The notes under the pieces: generated by a model
What the model was told of the DNA's origin: nothing
The model's input: the letters and a program-made list of their open reading frames with translations, nothing else
Database searches by the model: none
Source: an uncultured Enorma sp.
GTDB lineage: Bacteria > Actinomycetota > Coriobacteriia > Coriobacteriales > Coriobacteriaceae
DNA: 7,321 bases
NCBI GenBank assembly: GCA_905210055.1
Contig: CAJLVH010000099.1
Location: forward strand, 1-7,321
Reading direction: 5' to 3'
Position numbers and translations under genes: made by a program
Part shown: positions 1 to 4,581 of the stretch, one piece after another
How positions within the stretch are numbered: position 1 is the stretch's first letter
How the letters are laid out: the number at the start of each line of letters is the position of its first letter

Positions 1-48
1 GGGTACGTTTGTGTCGTTTTCGACACAAACGTACCCGTCCCCAAAGTG
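1..48. repeat. Palindromic intergenic repeat (REP-like), left part cut by window edge
   Basis: Positions 1-16 and 21-36 form a perfect 16-bp inverted repeat around a TTTT loop, followed by GTCCCCAAAGTG (37-48). The 28 bases at 21-48 recur exactly at 3207-3234, where the mirror half (CACTTTGGGGAC) is also present, so the left outer arm probably lies just before position 1. Palindromes built on GTCCCC are known as dispersed REP-like elements mobilised by IS200-like REP-associated transposases. No such transposase is in this window. Confidence 0.8.
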
Positions 49-116
49 ACGCCCGACGCAACACGTCCAGTCATTTCTTGTTTACGGGCTCCCCGCGAGC
101 TGCAGCGGCCGGGAGT

Positions 117-125
117 TGCTAGACT
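117..125 (+). promoter_or_regulatory. Probable extended -10 promoter of the peptidoglycan-binding protein gene
   Basis: TGCTAGACT fits the extended -10 form TGnTATAAT (TAGACT at 120-125). No convincing -35 lies 17 bp upstream. Transcription would begin near 132, giving a leader of about 27 nt if translation starts at ATG 160, but almost none if it starts at ATG 136. The rest of 49-116 shows no gene or other clear signal. Confidence 0.35.
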
Positions 126-159
126 ATAGGGGAATATGTACGCGCTAGAAAGAGGCAGC

Positions 160-1062
160 ATGGAACCTATCGTCTCCGGAATGCAGGGGCCAGCCGTCGA
201 GGACGTTCAGGCACGCCTGCTCGGCCTTGGCTACTCCATCGATGCCACTGAGCTCGACGCCAAGCAGTTCGGCCCCGCCACCTCCGCAGCGGTTGCGGAA
301 TTCCGTCGTAACGAATCGCTCGAGGCGGGCTCCCATGTGGACGGAGAGTGCTGGAGCCGTCTGGTAGACGCCTCGTATAAGCTCGGCGATCGAACGCTCT
401 ACCTGCGCCTCCCCAACTTCCACGGCGCCGATGTCATGGAGCTGCAGCACGCCCTCAACATCCTGGGCTTTTCCTGCGGTAAGGCAGACGGCGTCTTCGG
501 GCCGCATACCGAGGCCGCGCTTCAGCAATTCCAAGAGAACGTGGGGCTCTTCGCCGATGGCATGGCGTTCCAAGACACCTATAGCTACATCAACCGCCTG
601 CACCACATCTGGAAGGGCAAGCCTACGGTGAGCGACACCGAGAACCGCACGGGTTTCGCGCGCGCCGCAAGCGTGCTCGAGCACACACGCATCGCGGTGA
701 TTGGCGAGGATCCCATCGCTCGCAACGTGGCATCGCGCATGTGGAATATCGCGACCGCCACCACCGACCGTAGCGGCATGGTGCTCTGCGATACCGAACC
801 GCCCGAAGACGTCGATGTCGTGTTCGAGATCGCGAGTTCGCCCCTTTCCGGCGACGCCACCCCACGCGCCACAATCGTGCTGGCAGACGCACCAAACATC
901 TCGCAGCGCATCCGCACCGCGCTCGCAGCTGCCACCGATACGCCGGCGCTACTGCGCTTCGAGCTCACGGGCATCACGCACTATGGCTCCTTCACGTCAA
1001 GCGATTCGCAAGCCCTCGCCATCCTGTTGCTCGACGGCGTTTGCGATGCGTTGAGCGATTAG
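160..1062 (+). CDS. Peptidoglycan-binding domain protein with degenerate amidase-like C-terminus (CwlM-like)
   Basis: The protein has 300 residues. Two PG_binding_1 domains are visible. One is at residues 9-67 (GPAVEDVQARLLGLGY, then FGPATSAAVAEFRR). The second is at 89-145 (GADVMELQHALNILGF, ADGVFGPHTEAALQQFQ). Residues 175-298 have the layout of an amidase_3 domain: an IAVIGEDP start, a middle ending VDVVFEIAS, and a late PALLRFELTGITHYGSF stretch like the family's PAVLVElGFltN. The zinc-binding GHGG and SIHAN motifs are missing; only the late Glu remains. No signal peptide or membrane segment is seen, so the protein is probably cytoplasmic. This recalls mycobacterial CwlM, a non-catalytic cytoplasmic activator of MurA; a similar role here is inference. 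I prefer ATG 160 (AAAGAGG four bases upstream, conserved-looking MEPIVSG start). ATG 136 would add eight residues and has AGGGG only three bases away. The stop is 48 bp before tRNA-Gln. Confidence 0.8.
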   Translation: MEPIVSGMQGPAVEDVQARLLGLGYSIDATELDAKQFGPATSAAVAEFRRNESLEAGSHVDGECWSRLVDASYKLGDRTLYLRLPNFHGADVMELQHALNILGFSCGKADGVFGPHTEAALQQFQENVGLFADGMAFQDTYSYINRLHHIWKGKPTVSDTENRTGFARAASVLEHTRIAVIGEDPIARNVASRMWNIATATTDRSGMVLCDTEPPEDVDVVFEIASSPLSGDATPRATIVLADAPNISQRIRTALAAATDTPALLRFELTGITHYGSFTSSDSQALAILLLDGVCDALSD

Positions 1063-1069
1063 GTACACT
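1041..1069 (+). promoter_or_regulatory. Probable tRNA-Gln promoter
   Basis: TTGCGA (1041-1046) and TACACT (1064-1069) are 17 bp apart, each matching four of six consensus bases. Predicted start is near 1076, about 35 nt before the mature tRNA 5' end. The -35 lies inside the last codons of the upstream protein gene. Co-transcription from that gene is also possible, since no terminator is seen between them. Confidence 0.5.
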
Positions 1070-1110
1070 TGTTGCGCCGAAGTGCTGCGGAGCGCGGCGG
1101 CGTTTGTCGA

Positions 1111-1184
1111 TGGGGCATCGTCCAGCGGCAGGACCCCGGTTTTTGGTGCCGGTTACGGGGGTTCGAATCCCTCTGCCCCAGCCA
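1111..1184 (+). tRNA. tRNA-Gln (anticodon UUG)
   Basis: A full cloverleaf can be drawn. The acceptor stem TGGGGCA (1111-1117) pairs with TGCCCCA (1174-1180). The D stem is GTCC/GGAC (1120-1123/1131-1134). The anticodon stem CCGGT/GCCGG (1136-1140/1148-1152) encloses the loop TTTTGGT, giving anticodon TTG at 1143-1145. The variable loop is four bases. The T stem is GGGGG/CCCTC with loop TTCGAAT (1162-1168). Discriminator G is at 1181 and CCA is encoded (1182-1184). The weak U1-A72 pair, G2-C71, G3-C70 and G73 are known glutamine identity elements and are all present. It reads CAA and probably CAG codons. Confidence 0.97.
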
Positions 1185-1225
1185 TGCATGTGAACCGAGC
1201 TATCTATTGGGTGGCTCGGTTTTTT
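1164..1225 (+). repeat. tRNA-Gln 3' end plus terminator, copy A
   Basis: The 21 bases from the T loop to CCA (1164-1184) are identical to 1346-1366. The following terminator region is also shared with only scattered changes. The two copies are direct repeats with starts 182 bp apart. This copy belongs to the intact tRNA. Confidence 0.9.
1193..1225 (+). terminator. Rho-independent terminator of tRNA-Gln
   Basis: CCGAGCTA (1195-1202) pairs with TGGCTCGG (1212-1219), an 8-bp stem including one G-U pair and extended by A-T pairs at its base. A T6 run follows (1220-1225). It begins nine bases after the tRNA CCA. Confidence 0.85.
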
Positions 1226-1345
1226 CGTGCGCCTACCAGGGATTCGAACCCGCAAGGCGCGGAGCAGAGCGAACGCGCGAGCGTTCGCCGCGAAGCGCGC
1301 AAGGCGGCGGAGCCGCCGCAGCGAATGGCGACGCGGAGCGGCGCC
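1226..1345. other. GC-rich hairpin segment between the duplicated tRNA 3' ends
   Basis: I recognise no gene here. An inverted 14-base copy of the tRNA T arm lies at 1238-1251 (AGGGATTCGAACCC; its reverse complement equals 1159-1172). An 8-bp hairpin with a GCGA tetraloop lies at 1269-1288 (GCGAACGC/GCGTTCGC). A second hairpin lies at 1304-1319 (GCGGCG/CGCCGC). GCAAGGCGCGGAGC (1252-1265) is nearly repeated at 1299-1313, and GCGGAGC-type words recur up to 1340. Similar wording (GCGGAGCGCGGCGGCG) lies just upstream of the tRNA at 1086-1101. Open frames across it run through the tRNA and terminators and are not credible proteins. It may be a small palindromic repeat, a structured RNA, or the remains of a second tRNA. 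Confidence 0.6.
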
Positions 1346-1408
1346 CGAATCCCTCTGCCCCAGCCACGTACACGAACCGAGCTATCTCTTGGGTAGCTCG
1401 GCTTTTTC
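1346..1408 (+). repeat. tRNA-Gln 3' end plus terminator, copy B (truncated tRNA remnant)
   Basis: CGAATCCCTCTGCCCCAGCCA at 1346-1366 matches the tRNA-Gln T loop, acceptor 3' strand, discriminator and CCA exactly. The upstream two thirds of the tRNA are absent: there is no acceptor 5' strand, D arm or anticodon arm. It could be a decayed tandem tRNA-Gln or one end of an inserted element that copied the 3' end as an attachment site. Confidence 0.85.
1377..1407 (+). terminator. Second copy of the tRNA-Gln terminator
   Basis: CCGAGCTA (1377-1384) pairs with TAGCTCGG (1394-1401), a perfect 8-bp stem, followed by CTTTTT (1402-1407). It differs from copy A mainly by changes that keep the stem paired (G-U in copy A is A-T here). 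On the minus strand it has no T-run, so it is unlikely to end larE transcription. The stretch 1409-1481 holds only a small CATAC/GTATG inverted repeat and a doubled CTGAGT. Confidence 0.8.
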
Positions 1409-1481
1409 ATACTTGTGTATGCAACGCAAAACCTTGAACCATGTGGGGCTGAGTGAGCACCTGAGTCCAAAACGGAATAAA

Positions 1482-2297
1482 TCACCTGGGATAGCAGAAC
1501 AGGCGCGGGTCAACGGGACGGCCTGCGCGCCGCTCGAGCTCCACGCACATATCTGCCGGGAGTTCTTCACCCATTCGCGCACGTTCGCTCTTAGCAAGTT
1601 CAATCTTTAATCCGCTCGTGCTCAACCGCGCGCGAACTTGCCGAAACCCCTGTTCGTGAAGGTAGTCCTCGCACGCGCGAACCACCGAGAGCTTCGCCCC
1701 CGTGATGCCCTCACCCGTCCGCACGCGCGTCGCCAAGCACGCACCGGCAGGCATATCCCACCGCGCGAAGCCCCATGCGCGCAGCAGCGCGCGCTCTTCG
1801 GCCTTATGCCATCCCGTCTCCATAAGCGGCGAGCGAACGCCCAGCTCATGCAGGGCGCGCATGCCGGGTCTATCGTCGTGTGCATCGTCGGCATTACTAC
1901 CGTCGGCGACAACCTCGATGGCGTGCACACGCGCAACCTCGATGATGCGCGAAAAGCCCGCCCGCTTGCACCAATAGCACCGGTCGGCATCATTGCGCAC
2001 GATACGCTCGTCCTCAAGCGGATCAAAGGGAATCGTCACAACAGACAAACTCTCAAACGGGGTATTCGGCAACACCGTCAACTCGCAAGACGACTCACGC
2101 TCCGGCGTTGAAGCGAACGGCGTATCGAGTCGCACCAGGAGCGTCGAGCCAGGAATCACCCGGGCGCAGGCCGCCGCGAGAAACGTGCTGTCAACGCCGC
2201 CGGAGAACCCCACGGCAACCGACCCCAACGACTGTAGCAGCTCTTCGAGCCGCGCCAACTTGTTCTCGAGGTCTCCCCCGTCCGAATGCGTCGCCAA
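1482..2297 (-). CDS. larE: LarE-type ATP-dependent sulfur transferase (PP-loop)
   Basis: The protein has 271 residues from a TTG start. LarE adenylates its substrate and transfers sulfur to make the pincer carboxylates of the nickel cofactor of lactate racemase and related enzymes. The PP-loop SGGVDS is at residues 32-37, and DGSNADD and RPGMRALHELGVRSPL are family-typical. Cysteines sit at 107 and 110 (RCYWCKR) and 187 (AGACLATR). Single-cysteine LarE proteins sacrifice the last of these. To my knowledge the three-cysteine form (e.g. Thermotoga) holds a [4Fe-4S] cluster, which would suit an anaerobe. No larB, larC or larA is nearby, so the substrate here is uncertain. TTG 2297 is chosen because GGGGAGGTG ends seven bases upstream and the family usually starts about 30 residues before the PP-loop. 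ATG 2354 or GTG 2336 would add non-conserved residues. It is divergent from the HAD phosphatase gene. Confidence 0.88.
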   Translation of the reverse strand: MATHSDGGDLENKLARLEELLQSLGSVAVGFSGGVDSTFLAAACARVIPGSTLLVRLDTPFASTPERESSCELTVLPNTPFESLSVVTIPFDPLEDERIVRNDADRCYWCKRAGFSRIIEVARVHAIEVVADGSNADDAHDDRPGMRALHELGVRSPLMETGWHKAEERALLRAWGFARWDMPAGACLATRVRTGEGITGAKLSVVRACEDYLHEQGFRQVRARLSTSGLKIELAKSERARMGEELPADMCVELERRAGRPVDPRLFCYPR

Positions 2298-2458
2298 CGC
2301 AGCACCTCCCCAGCCACGTAAAATGATTCCCTGCACCTCGATTCTTGTACCCATGCCGACCGGTCTCTGGCACAATACTTGATGACCGCGGCCACATGCC
2401 GCTGCGAATAGGGCGTGCAACGAATGCGCGCCTCGAACCACCACGTTTGGAGATTCCG
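2298..2458. promoter_or_regulatory. Divergent promoter region between larE and the HAD phosphatase gene
   Basis: This 161-bp gap must contain promoters for both genes, but none is strong. On the plus strand TGGCACAAT (2368-2376) resembles an extended -10, with TTGTAC at 2345-2350 spaced too far (20 bp) for a good -35. On the minus strand TACAAG (2350-2345), with TTGTGC 20 bp upstream, is an equally weak candidate. The HAD ribosome site TTTGGAG is at 2446-2452. No operator palindrome or riboswitch is seen. Confidence 0.3.
2303..2311 (-). promoter_or_regulatory. Strong Shine-Dalgarno site that sets the TTG start of larE
   Basis: On the minus strand GGGGAGGTG (2311-2303) contains GGAGG (2309-2305), seven bases before TTG 2297. 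No comparable site precedes ATG 2354 or GTG 2336. Confidence 0.65.
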
Positions 2459-3127
2459 ATGATCAAAGCTGTACTCTTCGACCTCGATGGAACGATCGTC
2501 GATACCGAATCGCTCAGTGCGAAGGCCTGGTACCTCACCGCCGATGCCATGGGATTCACCATCGACGACGAGACCATCTACAGCTTCATCGGTCTCACCC
2601 GGCCCGTGATTATCGAGCGCTATGCTGACAAACTCGGCGGTCCCGACCGTGCGGATGAAGCATTCGAGATGCACTACGAGTACAAGTTCGAACTTGCAAA
2701 AACCGAGCTTCGCCTCATGCCCGGTGCCGAAGAAGCGCTTCGCACGCTCTCCGCCCAGGGATTCATGCTCGGGCTGGCAACCTCGTCCGCCCGCGATATC
2801 GCCACGCGCGAGCTCGAGCCGTTCGGTCTCATGGAGCTTTTCGGCGCAAGCACATGCGGAACCGAGGCGCCGGCGAGCAAACCCCAGCCCGACATCTACC
2901 TTGTTACGGCCGAGAAACTCGGCGTCGTGCCTAGCGAGTGCGCCGTCGTCGAGGATTCCTTCAACGGCGTGCGCGCGGGGCATGCCGCCGGTATGAAGGT
3001 CTTCCTCATACCCGACCTCGTCTCGCCCACGCCGGAGATCCAGAGCCTGTGCACGAGACAGCTCGGGAGCCTTCACGAGCTTCCTGCCGCAATCGCGCAG
3101 CTGAACACCGAAGCAGCGCAAAGCTAA
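2459..3127 (+). CDS. HAD-superfamily phosphatase (beta-phosphoglucomutase/sugar phosphatase-like)
   Basis: The protein has 222 residues, the normal length for HAD subfamily IA with a helical cap. Motif I is DLDGT, with nucleophile Asp8 and acid/base Asp10. The cap spans about residues 16-85. Motif II is in LATSSA (Ser109), motif III is Lys141 in SKPQPDIY, and motif IV is VVEDSFNGV (Glu165, Asp166, magnesium binding). The TPQPD-like wording and EDSxxGV are typical of beta-phosphoglucomutase, 2-deoxyglucose-6-phosphatase and pseudouridine-phosphatase relatives. Substrate cannot be fixed from sequence. TTTGGAG six bases before ATG 2459 supports this start. An upstream in-frame ATG at 2345 would add 38 non-conserved residues and overlap the larE promoter region. 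The gene is alone in its transcription unit and converges on the LacI-family gene across a palindromic repeat. Confidence 0.9.
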   Translation: MIKAVLFDLDGTIVDTESLSAKAWYLTADAMGFTIDDETIYSFIGLTRPVIIERYADKLGGPDRADEAFEMHYEYKFELAKTELRLMPGAEEALRTLSAQGFMLGLATSSARDIATRELEPFGLMELFGASTCGTEAPASKPQPDIYLVTAEKLGVVPSECAVVEDSFNGVRAGHAAGMKVFLIPDLVSPTPEIQSLCTRQLGSLHELPAAIAQLNTEAAQS

Positions 3128-3133
3128 CGCCTT

Positions 3134-3240
3134 GGCCGACACTTTGGGGACGGGTGCGTTTGTGTCGTTTTCGACACTTTTGAACCCGTCCCCAAAGTGT
3201 TGAAAACGACACAAACGTACCCGTCCCCAAAGTGTCGGCC
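3134..3240. repeat. Nested palindromic intergenic repeat (REP-like doublet) between convergent genes
   Basis: Outer arms 3134-3172 and 3202-3240 are 39 bases each. They are complementary at 38 positions; the exception is G3156 opposite T3218, which would be a G-U pair in plus-strand RNA. The centre (3173-3201) carries another minus-oriented CCCGTCCCCAAAGTGT (3185-3200), which can pair instead with the left arm (ACACTTTGGGGACGGGT, 3140-3156). Two mutually exclusive hairpins are therefore possible. The right arm shares 28 identical bases with the repeat at the window start. It lies seven bases after the HAD stop and ten before the end of the LacI-family gene. It may serve as a bidirectional transcription stop or mRNA 3'-end protector, though no clean T-run follows it. 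Confidence 0.85.
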
Positions 3241-3250
3241 AGGTGTCGCG

Positions 3251-4387
3251 CTAGAGGAACGATCCGATATCGTACTCCGGGATGCCCGTGGGGAAGCCTT
3301 CGAAATCCTCTCCGGTGAGAGACGTGGCGCCCGTACTTGCCCGTTCAAGCAAAAACGGGCGAATGACCTCGTGCGCTGCCGGGCGGCCTCGGTGTCCCGC
3401 CTGCAGCGCCAGCGCGCCCTGCGCACGAACATGCACTACAGCCTGCTCCTCTTCAGCCTCCTCAATCGTGCGAATGAGCAGCTGAACACCTTTGCGCCCC
3501 AGCTCGTATCCCGCAGGAGAGCAGGTAGTGAGTTGCACGGCGCCCGTCCAGGCAAGCGGGTTGCCATCGCACCCTGCGACCATGATGTCGTCCGGCACGG
3601 AACATCCCGCCGCCTGCACGCCGGCTATGGCGCCGGTTGCCAGAACATCAGAAAGGGCGATGATCGCATCGGGGCGCTCGGCGGGGTCTCGGCGCGCGAG
3701 CATCGACCCCAGGCGGACGCCATCGATGCTGCCATGGCTCCTGCCCTCGAGAATCAGCTCGACGCGCTCGGGCTCATAGACTGCAAGCGCCGAGCGAACT
3801 CCTTCGAAGCGCTGGGCGCGCATGGGAACATCGGGTTCGCCGATCACCGCAACATGCTGCGCTCCGCGCGAAAGCACATGCTCGGCCACCACGCTGCCCT
3901 GAGCCTCGAAATCCGGTGTGACCGAGAGGGCGTCGTTCGGCACGTCGCGTACGCCCAGATAGACCGTATGAACCGGGAGGCCGAGCGCCTCATAGCGCTC
4001 CACATCGCCGACAGGCTGCACGAGTGCGCCCGCTACCTGCATACCCGCCAGAAAGCGCAGGTACCGAGCCTCGTATTCAGCGTCCTCGTTCGCGCAGAGC
4101 ACGATGAGGTCGTACCCGTGGCGCAGCGCCTCGTTGCGCGCGCCGTTTACGATCTGCACGCTGCATCCGTGCGTGAGGCACGGCAACACGAGGCCGAGCA
4201 CCTTGTTCGTACCGCCTGCGAGCAGGCGCGCACTTTGATTGGGCAGGTATCCCAAACGGTCGATCGTCTCTTCGATGAGCTTCCGCGTATCGGGGCGCAC
4301 GCGTTCCGGATGATTGAGCGCATTCGACACCGTTCCAAGCGAAACGCCCGCCTCGCGCGCAACATCAACGATCCGTACCCTGCTCAT
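3251..4387 (-). CDS. LacI-family transcriptional regulator
   Basis: The protein has 378 residues. The helix-turn-helix is at residues 5-25 (IVDVAREAGVSLGTVSNALNH). RLGYLPNQSARLLAGGT (44-60) holds the hinge helix, with a Leu at the place that opens the operator's central CG. A periplasmic-binding-protein-like sensor follows (about 63-330), starting VLGLVLPC and including HVAVIGEP, RFEGVRSAL, PDAIIALSDVLATGAIAG and VPDDIMVAGCDG. The ligand is not identifiable; a sugar or nucleoside is usual for the family. About 45 residues after the usual end of the fold (334-378) form an extra tail. ATG 4387 is preceded by AGGAAAGG nine bases upstream. A near-palindromic LacI-type operator (4474-4485) just upstream of its -10 suggests autorepression. 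No transporter or sugar enzyme is adjacent, so its targets, other than perhaps itself, are elsewhere or are the flanking HAD or coaX genes. Confidence 0.93.
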   Translation of the reverse strand: MSRVRIVDVAREAGVSLGTVSNALNHPERVRPDTRKLIEETIDRLGYLPNQSARLLAGGTNKVLGLVLPCLTHGCSVQIVNGARNEALRHGYDLIVLCANEDAEYEARYLRFLAGMQVAGALVQPVGDVERYEALGLPVHTVYLGVRDVPNDALSVTPDFEAQGSVVAEHVLSRGAQHVAVIGEPDVPMRAQRFEGVRSALAVYEPERVELILEGRSHGSIDGVRLGSMLARRDPAERPDAIIALSDVLATGAIAGVQAAGCSVPDDIMVAGCDGNPLAWTGAVQLTTCSPAGYELGRKGVQLLIRTIEEAEEEQAVVHVRAQGALALQAGHRGRPAAHEVIRPFLLERASTGATSLTGEDFEGFPTGIPEYDIGSFL

Positions 4388-4457
4388 GGCAGCCCGCCTT
4401 TCCTGCAGTTGAATATGGCAAGAGCCTTGGAGATTCTTTCACCTCGTTACCTTGCGA

Positions 4458-4466
4458 TAGTATAGC
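4458..4466 (-). promoter_or_regulatory. Extended -10 promoter of the LacI-family gene
   Basis: On the minus strand TGCTATACT reads as an extended -10 (TGn plus TATACT, 4463-4458). No good -35 is seen; the expected -35 zone coincides with the operator at 4474-4485. The leader would be about 65 nt. The -10 also sits inside the imperfect inverted repeat CTTGC/GCAAG (4451-4455/4465-4469). Confidence 0.55.
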
Positions 4467-4473
4467 AAGTAAT

Positions 4474-4485
4474 TGAAGCGTTTCA
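4474..4485. promoter_or_regulatory. Probable LacI-family operator
   Basis: TGAAGCGTTTCA is a 12-bp palindrome with a central CG and a single mismatched pair (five of six pairs match). LacI-family operators typically have this form (compare TGAAACGTTTCA). It lies just upstream of the regulator's own -10, where binding would block its -35 region. It is about 55 bp upstream of the coaX -10, so an effect on coaX is less likely. Confidence 0.6.
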
Positions 4486-4536
4486 TGTTGAAGTATCCCG
4501 GCATGCGGTGCTTGGCGAGCAGCATGTTAAAGCCGC

Positions 4537-4545
4537 TGGTATACA
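4537..4545 (+). promoter_or_regulatory. Extended -10 promoter of coaX
   Basis: TGGTATACA (TGn plus TATACA at 4540-4545) precedes coaX. The hexamer 17 bp upstream (GAGCAG) is not a -35, and TTGGCG at 4512-4517 is too far away. Predicted start is near 4552, giving a leader of about 30 nt that carries the TTAGGAG ribosome site (4571-4577). Confidence 0.55.
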
Positions 4546-4581
4546 ATGGCACTGTTTCTGCCGCCGTTCGTTAGGAGAACC

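Noticed and set aside
1231..1262. Possible minus-strand tRNA 3' end around GGGTTCGAATCCCT
   Set aside because: Only three of five T-stem pairs form, and no matching acceptor 5' strand or anticodon arm lies at the right distance, so it is treated as an inverted T-arm fragment, not a tRNA gene.
1226..1366. CRISPR array or integron-like cassette array suggested by repeated GCGGAGC words
   Set aside because: The words are short, degenerate and unevenly spaced, with no constant repeat length, no spacers and no cas or integrase gene in the window.
1069..1437. Overlapping open frames across tRNA-Gln, both terminators and the hairpin segment
   Set aside because: They translate the tRNA itself (for example GFESLCPS from the T arm) and the terminators. 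Such frames are artefacts of tRNA DNA.
2156..3214. Long minus-strand open frame opposite the HAD phosphatase, running into larE DNA
   Set aside because: It starts in the palindromic repeat, covers a gene with complete HAD motifs, and overlaps the larE start region in another frame. No domain is recognisable.
3197..4465. Long plus-strand open frame opposite the LacI-family gene
   Set aside because: It is a shadow of the GC-rich minus-strand gene: no ribosome site, no recognisable domain, and it starts inside the palindromic repeat. The minus frame has a clear helix-turn-helix and sensor domain.
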